Assembly (NCBI GenBank): GCA_020912385.1
Contig: CP087211.1
Span: forward strand, 496,001-560,000
DNA: 64,000 nt
Direction of reading: 5' to 3'
Origin: Neofusicoccum parvum
Lineage: Eukaryota > Ascomycota > Dothideomycetes > Botryosphaeriales > Botryosphaeriaceae
Every line of letters begins with the position of its first letter. Position 1 is the first letter of the stretch. Made by a program: the position numbers and the translations under genes. Of the stretch, positions 1-12,551 are shown piece after piece. The notes under the pieces are model-generated. The model was not told the origin of the DNA and ran no database searches. It saw only the letters and a list, made by a program, of their open reading frames with translations.

Positions 1-2551
1 GGGGCGGTATAATGAACACTGGTGAGAGGGAGGTGGGATGACTAGTGTAGCAGCGTCATTCAGCCGCTGCTTGATTCCGTTCCATCTCTTTTCCTTCCTC
101 GGTCTCTGTTGACCCGACAAAAGCTAATATCATCGAAGGATCAATGGACGGAAGCAACCGTGGGAATAGATAGACGGAGAAAAAGATAAGGCGCAAACGG
201 AGGGAGAGCAGGTCTAGAACTGGAGGGTGACGAGGCCCAGAACTAGAGGCAGAGAGGGAGAAACCTCTGCTTGGGACCGAACTAAGTCGAGATCTCTCGA
301 ACATCATCTGGCGATCCTGCCCTACTGTAGTGCGCAAGAAGTAGTGCCCTTACGACATGGACTTCTTTCCCCCGGGATCTCAGGAAGACGAGCGATTCGT
401 CTTCTGAGTGCCGCCCGAGTGCCGCCGGAGTGCGCCATCTCGGAACTTTCCCGGGAGGCGGCGCTGGTGGTGATGGTGGCGCGCGACGAGCGAGCGCCGG
501 TCGACGGCACGACGCGACGCTACCCAGGGACGCCGGTCCCAAGGTTCGACGGCGCCTAGCTTCGCGCCTCACCGCGAGGAGATGTGGGCGGTGAAAGCGC
601 ATGGCGGCGTGAAGCTACCTCGAAGTAGTAGAGCGGACGGAATGCATGTAGGACATGGGACGCGCGCGTGTGCGAAAAGGAGATAGCATGGCCGCAGAAA
701 GATGGAAAAGGAGGTTGGAGACTGGATGGGCTGCAAGAGGGCCAAAGAGTCAGTGTAAGAGGTGGGCGGGTGCCTTGGACCTCTGGCACAAGTCTGCCAC
801 GTGTAGGCGGTGGCTGTGCAAATGAAAAGCGCAATGCCAGACACGTCCAAAGCTGAGGGGCAGCGATGGCGTAGCACTGATGTATGTGGGCGGGGCCTGG
901 GAGGATGACGCTTATTGGTGGTGAAACCGACATCTCAAATCCTCCGAGAATGTTCTCTGAAATTTCCCTCTGGTCTTTGGATAGCAACACGGCATTGATG
1001 CCCGCTAGCCCGACCTCCCTTGTCCTCTTCGGATTGGGCTCGCTGGAACTAACGCTTGGTGTTGTCGCTTGGATGTGTGTCCACTGCAGGAAGGATTCTA
1101 CGGGTTTCACAGAACAAGATTTGAGATTTGAGATGAGATCTACGTGCGCGCGGAAGTGGCGGATCGTACAGGATTCGCAGAGATGAGATGGACGGAGTGA
1201 AGCGCCTCGTTTTGACGTGCATCACTGGCTTGGCGAACCGGCCAGCTGTGGTCTTCTGGAACACGTTCGCCTGGGAAGTAGAACTTGATTGGCCTTGGAA
1301 CGGCCTTGGTCTGAGATGTCCATATGCAACCGAAGTATACATGTACAGGGCTGACATCAATTCGGAAAGCGTGTACAGCAACATGTGCGGACGGCGGCTT
1401 TTGGAAAAGCGTAGTTGGGCGATAGAGCAGGCTTGGCCCGAAACTTTTGTCGTAGCATACGGCGGGGGAAACTCTATTGCAAGCGTGATAAGAGGACATG
1501 GCGGCATGCAAGGCGACGAAGGCGGCATGGCGGGCAAAGGCTGGCGGTCGTCTCCTCAGACCGTGCCTGTTTGACGGCGCCGGGCGCTGTGCTGGCAAGC
1601 GACGCGATGGATGAAGCGGTTCTACAAACTCGAAACCGCAGCGCCAGTGCTTTTGTCTGGGTCTTCTGGCCTGCCTCGGCCGGCTTGCGGGCGTTCGCTG
1701 GCAGCGGAATAACGTCAGCATCCCTGCTTCGGATCACGGGCCGTTTTGGGAAAAGCAAGGTGGGAAGAACACTTGATCTAGCCCTGCCGCCAGCATGCGA
1801 GATCCCGCCTCCTTTCCCCCGCCCCAGCAAAGGAGCAAGAGGCAGCAGAGCAAAAGCAAATACGAAACCGAATGCACCGGAAATTGGTGGACGCGCCCTT
1901 CTCGCGACAGGAGTCAACTGCAGCCGCAGCTCGGCAATTTGCTTTGGTGGCAGAGAGCGGGTGTCGCAACCACGGCAGCCGAGGCGATCAGGCCTTTTAT
2001 CCGCGACGCTTCAACCCTATCCGGGCAAGTCCTCCCATCCGCGGCCTCCGGCGCGGCGGCCCGCTGCTGTGTATCCTCAGCTTCTCAACGCCGACGTCAG
2101 CCGGTGGGTCTCGGGCAACCTCAACGCAACAGAGCGCAAAAAGTAAACATGTGCTTACACGGCTCCCTCCATCGCCCTGGCTCACTGGCGGCGGGAGTGG
2201 CTGCATTGCAGCACCGCGCCCGCGTGTGGCAGCGAGCGTTGCGCGGGAAGTATATGTGCCGTAAGCATGTTGTTTAAGCTTGCCGCTGGCTTTGCCGTCG
2301 TGTGAAAGCCAAATCGGACCACGGTTCTCACTGTGCGATGCAGGCCGTCTCGCATGTGTATTGGTGGAATGTCAGGTCGTGCATTGTGAAGTCTAGGTAG
2401 AACAGTAAAATGCTTTTGGGATAATTATGTCCGCTGGCATCGACATCCCTTTCGAGCCAAAAAGAAGGTGGTAATTATCTACAGGGGTATAATAAGTGAA
2501 GCCGTCTAAGAGTCGTTAGAAAAGTACATCCGTGAAGTGAAACCGTCGTGA
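1..2551. other. Intergenic region, no gene seen
   Basis: Open frames here overlap each other on both strands. They have erratic composition and show no family motif or plausible splice pattern. I see no RNA gene. The right part lies downstream of the rhodopsin-like gene, so it may include that gene's 3' untranslated region. The left edge could hold the end of a gene outside the window. Confidence 0.6.
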
Positions 2552-3962
2552 TCATGTCCGGCGCACGTGGTCGTAGTTGATGAAGAGCCCCCTCTCGCTT
2601 TGTGTCAGACTTTGCGTTCTTGATTCGTCCACCGGTGGCGACATGAGTGCATCGTTGCCTTGTCGCTCTCGCTGCTGCGTGACAACCGTAACGACCTTGA
2701 TGCCATCCTCGCTCTCCCTGTTCGAGATGTCCGAGTCCTCAGTGACGACCACTCCCTTTTCGCAGTTCGTCCTCACAGCTCCCAGGGTACCGTCCCGCCG
2801 TGCCAACTCCAGGTGTACTGTTCCTCCTTCTCCCCGCTCCGGGTCATTCAGGCTCACGAGGGCCTGGTGATTCTTGCTTGCTCCGATGCGAGAGTGCCAT
2901 GTGCGGCTGCGGTGGCGGGTGCTGTTTTGCGTCGTTGCGAGCAGACGCGGGAAGATCCGGTTGACCACGGCCTTGAACGTCGGTAACGATGCGCAGATAA
3001 TGGCCGTGTTGATCTCCACGGCGGACCAGAGAGCGGCGCCGACATTGTCGTAAGTGATGTCCGTGGAATAAGAAACGTTGTAGATGGACTGTAGACGCAG
3101 CATCGACGTGACCGAGGCACTATGTTTATGATCAGCCAAAGTCTGTTGAGTCAGGCACAGGACGACGTACAAAGTGCCGAGCGCGAAAATTCCCATCAGA
3201 GCGATCTTCTGCTTCCTTGGCAGGTTGAGGCTGTTGATGACGGGCATTGGCAGAATGACAAGGACCAGATCGAAGACAATGTTGACGGATGCGTGAGAAA
3301 ACCACATGGCACCGAAGTCGACACAATGGCCGTTCGGGATGGTCTTGTCCCAGAAGAAGGGGATGGGAGTGCAGTCGAAGACACTGATGATGACCGTCTC
3401 GATGGCGAACATGCTGTTGAGGACCAGGATAACGTAGCAGGCTCTTTGCATCCTCTTGGTTGCGAAGATGCGCAGATACTGCAGTAGAATCGAGATCTTG
3501 ACTAGGCCTACGGCGCCGTTGTAGAAAATGACGCTCACGTATAGATACTGAGGGTAAGGTTAGCGGGAGCTTGAAGTGAATAGGACCGACACTCAACGCA
3601 CCTTGGATAGGTCCATTTGTTCAGCAGGAGACACTTCCCAGACGTGCTTGCCGAGTCCATGGTGCACCTCTGCATGAGGGGATTAGTCAAGGGGACAGAT
3701 GGAGGGAACAGCCGGTGGACTAACGGAGAATCATCATGGCTGACATGGTAATGGTGAACAGCTGGCGGGAAAGTCAGCTTGTGAACTCTGGGGAGGGGTG
3801 TGGAGGAGGTACCATTGCGGCGATGATGAACCAGTCATCAGGACCAAAGCTGCTCACAACGCAGGTTCGAATGACGAGGCGGGAAGACAGGATGATGAAG
3901 GCCAGGACGGTCATGGAGACGACGGTCGCGGCGAAGCGCGTGCCAGCATCAGAGGCAGCCAT
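2552..3962 (-). CDS. Fungal rhodopsin-domain (PTH11/SAT4-like) integral membrane protein
   Basis: Four exons read 3962-3813, 3761-3725, 3669-3602 and 3547-2552, closing in frame to about 416 residues. The first exon carries a GPDDWFI block, followed by VHHGLGKH and then helices such as AMWFSHASVNIVFDLVLV. The ending of the domain (NVGAALWSAVEINTAIICAS) is typical of the fungal rhodopsin domain family. Seven hydrophobic segments are visible, followed by a polar tail of about 130 residues rich in R, E and S, likely cytosolic. The family includes PTH11-like surface proteins, but most members have no proven ligand or role, and no cysteine-rich CFEM domain is visible here. The gene stands alone between two long non-coding stretches. 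The family call is firm; the function is unknown. Confidence 0.85.
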
Positions 3963-6900
3963 GGCGGGCTATGGGTGGGTACACCGTTGGGCAGACTGGA
4001 CTGGAGTTGAGCGGAGAGCGGCCAGAGAGAACTGGAGAGGGCTGGCAGGAGGGCGGCGGCGGGTATTATCAACAGTTTCACGGAATTGCACAGCGAAGCT
4101 TAAGCACACAATACCCACGGGGGTCCAGTATTCGGGAGAGGCCAAGAGACGAGCCATACGGGCAAAGCGGAAATCCTTCGGGCGTGGATGGGGCGCATCG
4201 AGATCTTGCCAATGATCAGCAGGCGGCCGGGATGGAGTGTGAAGAGCGCAAGCGACCCCGGGTTCCTGCGCCGCCGGGCTGCGCCCCTGGCACCCCGGGC
4301 CATGGCCGCCAGGATCCAAGGATCCGGGCACGGGCGTCACGGCTCGGAGGGGCGGCCGTTTCGCGTTAAGACGGCAAAAGACGCAGCGCGCCAGACCCTT
4401 GATCCCCACGACCCATCGCCGCAAGCAGCCTGACGCCCCCCAGGGCCGCTGACAGATTGCGCTCGGCATAGTGCAGCCCGCGACCACGCCCGTGGCCCAC
4501 GTGGATCGGCGTCGATAGTCGCCCCAGCACCGACGAGCATTGCTGTCCTGGGTACAAAGACGACCGGGTGTCCGCTGCTGCTGGCCGCGAGCTCGAATTT
4601 GGCCCGCAGTCGTGTCGCCCGTCCGCCGCGCTGGGTCTTGCGCGAGCGACGCTGCACCATGCCGGCGGCGGGTCCGGGTGGGCTCGCGGCCAGCGACGCG
4701 GCCGTGTCGATTTGCGGCAGCATCGATGGCTATCAGGGCCATCACACAACCGGCGGGGCGGACGCGTGCCTGGCGGTCCGGCGCTGCTGTGTGGCCGCCA
4801 GGACAGGCAGAGTCAGGGAGCCCGCGAGGCCGGTAGGCGGGACGGAACGCCTGCTGTCCGGCTCGCAGTCGAGAGTCTTGTCGCGTCTGCGCAGCCCGAG
4901 TGCTGCCGCTGTCGGATGCGCGCTGTGTTTCGGGGCGCCAGCGGTGCCATGCTGGCGGTAGCTCGGCGTGCCGTCTCAGGTGCGGCCGCCTCCTGCTGCT
5001 GCTGGCGGCCTGCTCGTGATGGGCGGCGCGGCGAGGTCGCGGGCGAGCATCGCGACTGAACAGGCTCTGTCTGGTGTGAGGTGGCCCGGATAAGCAGCGT
5101 GCGGTTCAGGCACTGGCGAGGCCCGTGCCGCGCTGTCATGGCCACGGCCGCGATGACACTCACGCTGCGCTCGTTTTAAACTCAACCCCGGAGATTTGCA
5201 TCCTCCACGCCGCCCGCCGCCCACTGACTCTTGTTGAGCACTGCACCGCAGGCTCCTCGCGCCACCCGCTCTGCGCCTGCACCTGCGCCCGCCGTGCCCG
5301 CTGCCGTGCTCGCCTTCGCTCTGCCGCCGCCGCCCGTCTGCCGCCGCCGCCGTCTCCCTCCCGCGCCGCCGCACACTGCGACCCACCCGTCCGGCTGTCT
5401 GCACATCGATTTACCTCATCTTGCGGCAGCCCGGGCGCACAGGCTTGACGCTGGTCCAACGGCCCCGCCGTCTCCGCCCGCGCTCGTGCGCTCTGGCCGG
5501 CCGAAGACTCTGCGCATCAGACGAGGATTGCATGTTGTCACTCGAACCTTTTTGCGGTGGAATCGATAGTCCTGATATCCAGCCGTTGGGCCCTATCGAT
5601 TCGGCCGGCCAATGGGATATTTGTCGGCGGCGCTAGGCGTTTGACGGCCTCAAACGCTCAGGCAGAGGCGTCCGAAGACGCCAGCAGCGTTGACGATCAG
5701 CATTCCCCACAGAGAACCCATCCTCCCAAGCGCCTCCGGGCTTCCGTAGCGCAGCCCTAGACGTTGACAGCTGCCCTATACGCTGGAAATTATACCAGCC
5801 GATCACCGCGTCCGCGACTACACTTGCCCGCACCGGCAAAACTCCTTTGCACATCCTCACTAAACAGACCGCTCGCCGCTCCTTCGAGCAAAGACGGAAA
5901 CTTTGTTCGCCCGATTCGTTCTCCTATCATGCGCATAAATCACAGTGCAGCATCGCCATGGACGACGTTTGCAACTCCGTCTGTGCCTCTGACACCCCGC
6001 AGCCCACAACAGTCCATGCGCCGCAACCGAAGCCAGCGCGCCGGTGCCGGTGTCGAGAGCTGGCCGGCTCTTGCTCACTGCGCTCTTCGCGAGCGCCGCA
6101 CGTCAGCGTTTCAAACCACCGCGCTGCGATCGTCTCGCAGCGATCGAAAATCTCCGCAGCAATCCTTCCGCTTGCAGAAAATCTTTGCCCGCGACCATGA
6201 CCGGTTGCTGTCAGCTCCACGCTCTAGGCAGAACCTGGAAGCTGACTGCGTGCCCCTTAAGCAACAGCCAGGTCCCCGTTTTTCTTCGCGACTCTAGCTT
6301 ATTGTGTGTACAGGGCCCGGCCGAAGTGCAATCCGCCTCTTCCAATTGCAAGCCAGCGTCTGCGCTCCTTTTCGACGGCGTCAGGCGACAGGAATAACCG
6401 ACACTCTCTATTCACGTCGCGCGACGCGTCACAGCCGTAACAGCGACTCCGTCGCGGCTGACGCAACTGCGTCGCTACCTTGATTGGACCGGATTCGCCG
6501 ACAACAGCCGCTGAACAGCGCTGTGTCGACTCTTGCCTGTGCTCTTCGGAGGCGCCGCGTTGTGCTTGGCACTGCGACCAATGACAGTCTGCAGAAGAAC
6601 AACTGCTCAGTGGCGAGGAGAACGCTCATCAGAGACGCCCTTCCCACCTCGTATCCATCGCAAAACCGCTCAATGAACCCAGTTTCGCCGTTGATTTCGT
6701 TACGTGAGCGCAAACGAGCCCATGCGAGGTTGCTCGGACGAGGCGCATTTAGCCGCCTTCGGCAGAGCTGAGTTGATGAAGCTGTCGCAATCCCGTCAAT
6801 GGGAGACCTACTGCGCCTTTTTCGAGCTGATGTCCGTTTCGTACCCACATGCTCTAGATCGCTCGCAATATATATTACAAGCAAGGGACCTCCCTCTAAA

Positions 6901-9295
6901 TTCTCCATGTTGTCTACCGGCAGCGCGTCACCAGCCACATAGAGCAGGCGAGGAGATCGCCGGTTCTTCACCTCGCGAATCTATTCCCCATTCGGACCGG
7001 GTGCTCTTCCCCCCGCTCCGACCATCTACGGCGCCACAGCGCAGGGTCGCAGAGCTGGTATATGCAGGGGATGTCTTAAAAGACTTCCTTCAAGTAGAAA
7101 CCACCAGACCTCATCTGTCACTAAAGCTACCGCGGTCCGTCGGCAGCAATAAACCCAAATCCTGCGGTCATATATTTTGCAAGTTTTCTCCGCCCTCTTT
7201 CGGAGGTTTCAGAAGAGTAAGCGGGTGGCCAACGGCTCTGTCGCTCACTTTCACTAGTTCTCCCGTCGTCTTATCTCGTTGTTCGCCGCTTCGGCTGTCG
7301 GCTGCTATCCGGTGGATCACTTTGGCTAGAGTCCAGAAGAGATCAGCAAACCCGCATGTCGACAGCGTTGGGCAGCATCCGCGGACCTTGCAGGTATGCA
7401 TCAGGGATGAAAATGAAATAGAAGCCATATTCTTATGCTCTCACCACCCCATAGACACCACTCTTCAGTTCGTCCACATAGTGTTCTGTTGTATTTCTGC
7501 CCGAATACTGGACAGATAATGTCGAGAACATTTGCTGGACGCGCATGGTTTTCATAGCTACCACGTGTATTGCGTCGTAGAGCCTCATCATCGCAACCTG
7601 CTTGAGCTTATTCCAAGTGTCGCATTCGCGGAGATCCCATGCATGTAATACCTGCGTAGTGTTCAGTCGCATCACATCACTTGTCTTACCCCACCACCTT
7701 TAGTTGCCACCCCCTTCTGTGAGACTAACAAGAGTGCTGCAGACATGAGGAGCTAAAACCCCCGGCCAGACTCCGCACAGACGAGTGGTTCATCATCTGT
7801 TCTGACACAGCCTACGAACCTACTTGATCCTCCATCATATCGTTTCGCAACTCTGACACTTGATGATGATGACGGTATTGCGCATTCGGTTCGTTCCCGA
7901 GTACGACAATTCAGAGCTCATACCCTAATTTCTCCTAGCTCTTCATCCGAAGTAGTTTGACGATCTTTATGAGGCTCTCCAACTCCGGCGCTAGGTAGAG
8001 GGTCGAGACACTACTCACGCCTTGCGGAGAAGAATGTAATGAGACCGGCGAATGGCTTCTCCATCTTCCAAGCCTTAGAGCACATGTACGCAAGATATCC
8101 GGCTTTACTGCCTTACCTGCATTCTCGTTTCGTGTGCCGGTACATCTCATTCCGCTATCCAACAGCGCATTCTCGCGGCTCCTTGTATATCGCTTTGCAA
8201 CACCTCTTGCACGATCCGCCCATTCGCCCGCCGTGACGTCAGCCGGCACCCTTTCGCAACGCAACTCCACCTCGCCATCCGCCCCAACCTAGCCGCAACG
8301 CCCGGCCTCCGCGCCGACCTTTGACCAGTCCCACCGCCGCCGCCGCCGCCGCCGCCCTCCGCAATGCACGTCATCTCCGCTACCTTACCTCCACGCCCTT
8401 TTGCACCGCGTCCATCCACCGTCTGCCCGCCCACCCGACACCCGGCCCACCCCCCAGATTCCGTCCACCCAGCTTCTACCTTGCCCTCAAAGCATCCCCG
8501 CACCCTCGCACGCGTCGTCCCTCCTCGCTCGGACCCGCCTGCCGAACACGAGCTGGACCGTCCGGGCCGCGCGCTGGCTTGGCGCGCGCGCCCGCGTCTC
8601 AGACACGCACGCCTCGGGCCGGGTGGCTGTGCTGGATGGCAGATGGCGCCGCTGCGGCAGGAGGGAGAAAAAAAAAAGTTGCCGAGGCAGAAGAGGCGGG
8701 GAGGTTTCTTTACCCGCCGGCCGCGGTGGTGTTTTCGCGTCAACAGGCGAGCGGGCGGCGGATGTGCACGGATGCGGTGGTTGGCCGTGAGGCGTCGGGG
8801 GGTTTGGCGCCGTTTTTTCGCTTTTGGCTTTTCGTGGCGTTGCTGACGGGTGGGGGAGGAGGGAGGGCTTGGCTGTCGCGTGCGGTGTGTTGCAGGGACG
8901 GCTTGGCGGGCGTGTTTGATCGGCGGCGGGCGGACCGTGGCGTGGCTGGCTGGGAACTGGGGTGGGGAGGTGTTGGAGAGGGCGCGTGGGGAGAGGGTGG
9001 CCTGAGGCGCTGAGACGTGGGTGGTGCGTTTTGTGGTGGTGATGGGTGGTGATGGGGTGGGGAGTTTGTGCCGTACGCATGTGGCAATGTTGCTTGGTTT
9101 TTCTATGTGGTTACCTGGATGATTTTCTCACGTACTTTCAAGCACATGAGACTAATGATATTGTATATTATCTTCTCGTCTGATTGATCTTTCCCTGCTT
9201 TACATATTCTTAAGGAATTTTAGGCGCAATACAAGTAGAGGCAGCGATCTCCTTGCCCATTTTTCTCTCTTTCTCCACAAAAAAAGAAAGCCTTC
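3963..9295. other. Long GC-rich region without a convincing gene
   Basis: This is 5.3 kb with many overlapping open frames, none with a recognisable domain, hydrophobic pattern or exon structure. The stretches at about 4.3-5.5 kb and 8.2-9.1 kb are strongly GC-rich and contain CCG/GCC triplet runs. Near 8.6 kb the plus strand switches from C-rich to G-rich. A short, fast-evolving gene or a long untranslated leader could hide here. I could not support one. Confidence 0.5.
8333..8357. repeat. CCG/GCC trinucleotide microsatellite
   Basis: About eight consecutive CCG units lie in a C-rich tract. A weaker interrupted GCC run lies near 5322-5352. Neither is in a gene I can support. Confidence 0.85.
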
Positions 9296-10741
9296 TTATG
9301 GGAGTCCAAAGTCGATATCCCCTTGCCAACGGCAACCATTGCACGTCTCTTTGGCCTGAAGAAGATGAAGTTGGTGTGAGCCGCAGGGGTTCTCTACGGC
9401 GTAGTCCGTACGCAAGAATGCTTCATGAAGCTTGCTGTTCTCCGTGTGCATCGTGTCGTACCCAAAGTTTTGTAAGCCAGCGTAGTCATAACCCAAGCTC
9501 ATCTTCGCCATCGGATCCATGTTGCCTTTATGATCGTATACGTTCCATGAATAAAATCCAGGAGAAGCTCTGAGTGAGAGGCGAGGGCCCTCTGCTGCCT
9601 CAGCAAAGTAGTCTCTTCCAGGACCGCCCCACTCTCTACGTAGGACCTCGAAGTTCCACCGAGCGAAAGGATTGATATCAAGAATTTGTGCAAGCTCCCA
9701 AATCTTGACCTCATTGATGAAGAATTCGAGATAATTCAAACATGTCTGGACCAATGGCAGCTTGATGTGGCTTCCCAGAAGGTCCTTGGCTGACGAATCG
9801 GTCCACAAACCACACCTCTTCTCCAGCGGCCACGGGTATTAGCTATCCTTCTTGTCGACCTCATCTCGTTCCACGACCATTCGATCCATCAGCCTCGTGT
9901 TGCCTGACTGAGTATATTCCTGCTGGCTCTGAGTGATGCTGGGCTTGGGCTCTGCGACAGAGAGCTCAGGTATTTGCATTAGCGTAACGAAGCCAGCTTC
10001 CTGCATCTTCTGGACCTTCGCAAGGTTTCAGTTGGAATCTCTATAAGCTTATAGTAAGAACATGAAGACATACATGTTCTTGCTTCACCTCAACAGACGT
10101 TATCTCGTCGTCATGAGAGATAACGGAACCGTCAGAATCATCGCCGAATAGTTTCCTCTTTGCGTTTGTTCCGTGGTATTGGCCGGGGAATCTTAAGGCC
10201 TCTCCGCTATCTTCTAAACCCTGTGACCTGCCAATTGCAGCCACCTTTTGGGACAGTGTAAGAGTGGATCGGGCAGTTCCTTCCAGAAGGTCTTCCGAGC
10301 GGATACTCAGGTCATTCATTTCCATATAAGTCTCCACCATGGCGGTCCTGACATGTACCGCGCGGATACGCTTCTTAGCCATCGTTTTCATGCCCTCATC
10401 GATTGCCTGTCTCTTGCGAGCGTTCAGTTGTTTTTCGGCCTCTGCCTCCACCTTCTCTAATTCCTCCAACGATTGCTCAATTTGAGGGGCTTCCTTCTCA
10501 TGACGTAAGGCTCGTTCTACATCATCTTTGGTAATCTTACGCTGGTTCAGTAGCATGCGCATGATGACCAATGGCAGCTCCGCGTTAGACTCGGTGGCGG
10601 GAGGCGTAGTAGGGTCTTCGTTGAAATTGGGACTAAGAGAGGTGAGCAAGCACTTTCATTATTTTTGAGATGCAATATTGACCGGCTTGTCTGCTTGGTC
10701 GGCTTGGCAGCCTTTCGCGGCACTTGCTGCGACACCGCCAT
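9296..10741 (-). pseudogene. Coiled-coil hypothetical protein, paralogue 1, in-frame stop
   Basis: Proposed exons are 10741-10683, 10632-10074 and 10015 onward. The product has a basic N-terminus and then a charged helical stretch (SLEELEKVEAEAEKQ) that looks like a coiled coil. After an acidic linker, the third exon reads VQKMQEAGFVTLMQ and then meets TAA at 9839-9841. Past the stop, the same frame continues with LPLVQTCLNYLEFF and a WGGPGRDYF block, which match the gene at 11.4-12.6 kb (LPLIQTTLNFFESF and WGGNSKDYF). The stop could be a nonsense change (CAA to TAA), or the sequence GCTAATAC could be a branch point in an intron I could not define. A third option is a true end followed by a decayed piece. 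The donor of intron 1 and the acceptor of intron 2 are weak. I do not recognise the family. Confidence 0.5.
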
Positions 10742-11367
10742 GGTGAGGAAGCGCTGGACCGATAGCTTAATAAGCGTGAGGAAGATGCGCTTTCCCCGGC
10801 GAGAGACCCGGGGACGCTGATGCCGGGGACTTTTTAGTGCGGCGTGCGGATGATTGTTAACACCTGTAGTAAGAGGTGTGCTGAAGAGGAGGACGCCGAC
10901 GCGGCGGCGAACTGTAGAGATGAAGCAGATCTGCCGAGAGGTGCAGGTGTTTGCACAAAGCCACACACCCTGTGTGGAAGGCACGGAATATAAGCGAGGA
11001 TAGCACAGTGCGAAATTAGAAGGAACGAGAAAGGCATGGAAGCTCGAAGAGTATGTTACGATCAGGTAAAGCTTCTAGCTGGCATTTCTTGTGAAGCAAA
11101 TGAGGCGCATTGTGGGAAGTTGGAAGGCCTTATCGGATGGACGAACTGCTCTCTTGAAGAACTTAATTTGAGCTTCGAGCATCAAAATGATTTGCGGTAC
11201 TACGCCGTTTAGTGAAGAATGGAGTAGGAGAATTTGATAAGTTATAGATCTTGTGTATACCCCAAGAAAGCCTTCTTGTAATATGTGTTGTCCGCTACCT
11301 CACTGTGGAAGAAAAGCTATGACGGAATCCGTCAAAAAATAGAAAAAGACAAAGAGAAAGCCAATTT
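10742..11367. other. Intergenic spacer between the two related genes
   Basis: This lies upstream of paralogue 1 and downstream of paralogue 2, both on the minus strand. No gene is seen. Confidence 0.6.
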
Positions 11368-12551
11368 TCAGATAACACCGCCTTTGCCTTCGTCCAGAAT
11401 CCGAGACCCGCTAAATTGTCTCCCCTCGTTGTCAAATTCAGAGAAGGGCCATTGCTCAATGTATTCCAACATGCCCTTCACTTCCATATCCCATGTTTTC
11501 TTATTTCCACCTTCGCGTAAGTCATTCAGTGTTGCAGAGGGCCTGTCCTTGAATTTTCATTTGAGTCCCCAAGGGTTATCAGTTCAGCCACGAGTCCTTC
11601 GAATGCACTTGGTAACCAAAGAGCTTCGTCTGACCGGGTGGTCCTTCATGGCTGTGGCGAATATATCCTTGGTGCGAGTACCTGTTCCACGAGAACATAC
11701 GCCGCACTTTCCTCGCTTTGGTCCACTTCGCACATTCCTTAAAGTAGTCCTTGGAGTTCCCCCCCCACCTGATCTCCAAAAGTCTTCGATCGTTCCCAGC
11801 ACGCGGTTTAGACTTGAGAACATCGGCCAGCTCTTTCAACATTTCCACTGTCAAGAAGGACTCGAAGAAGTTCAGAGTCGTTTGTATGAGCGGCAGTTCA
11901 AGATACCCATTCAAGATGTCTCTTGCCTGCTTCTCAGTCCACTCGCCGTGCTTCGTCCGGATATCATCCCGTACATGGCTCGTACCTTTTCGGCTTTTCG
12001 AGACCTGTTTGCTTACAGTTGCTCCCTTGTGCGCACTAAAAGACTCCAGGGGGTTCTGCTGCTCAAGAATGCTGAATCGAATACGGTCTACGTTCGTAGG
12101 CGCTGCAGACGGATTGCTTTCGGTCCTTTTCTGGTTTGTCGAGGACGTAGATACGATCTCACTGGCCGCCTCGTGGTGTACACTCTTCCTATCTTTCTCC
12201 ATCTCTGCACCTTTCCGTCTCATCTCTATTAATCACTTTTTGGCCTTCTGCTTCCTGACCTCTGCTTCTGCTGCTCGTTTCAATCCATTGTACTGCCGTT
12301 CCACTTCTTGGCTTTCCAGCTCCAGGTCTTTCGCTTCCTGTTCAGCTTGTTCTGCTAGTTTCAAGGCCGCCTGAGTAAGCAATTTCTGGAATCGCAAGCT
12401 GTTGATGCGACTTCCGTCTTTATTGGCCCTTTGGTCGTGTCAGCCTTTTTTGTCATTTCAAAACTTATTGCGTCACTCACTGGCCAGCGTTGTCAGACGA
12501 GCCATTGGGCCGCCAATTGTTTGAGCTTTCTCCTGCGTGACCCTCACTCAT
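11368..12551 (-). pseudogene. Coiled-coil hypothetical protein, paralogue 2, in-frame stop
   Basis: The first exon starts at 12551 (MSEGHAGESSNN...) and ends at 12481 before a good GTGAGT donor. The second exon starts at 12428 and runs into a coiled coil (LAEQAEQEAKDLELE). TGA at 12233-12235 breaks the frame, which resumes at once with more coiled-coil-like sequence (EMRRKGAEMEKDRK). It then gives the block shared with the neighbour at 9.3-10.7 kb: LPLIQTTLNFFESF, WGGNSKDYF and FSWNRYSHQG. The frame stops at 11579. A further stretch in another frame down to 11368 (WDMEVKGMLEYIEQWPF) looks coding and could join through a weak AAG acceptor. No splice I tried removes the TGA. Either the copy is disrupted, or the second half starts at its own ATG (12223). 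The function is unknown. Confidence 0.5.

Noticed and set aside
1140..2277. Overlapping frames of up to 243 codons on both strands
   Set aside because: No motif, no splice logic, and mutually exclusive frames of equal quality.
6704..7519. Plus-strand open frame of 271 codons
   Set aside because: Residue mix is erratic, with no domain, no membrane pattern and no partner exon. It is likely chance in non-coding DNA.
8147..9087. Several long overlapping frames on both strands
   Set aside because: They come from stop-poor GC-rich DNA with G and C runs. The products are low-complexity P/H/R or G/R sequences.
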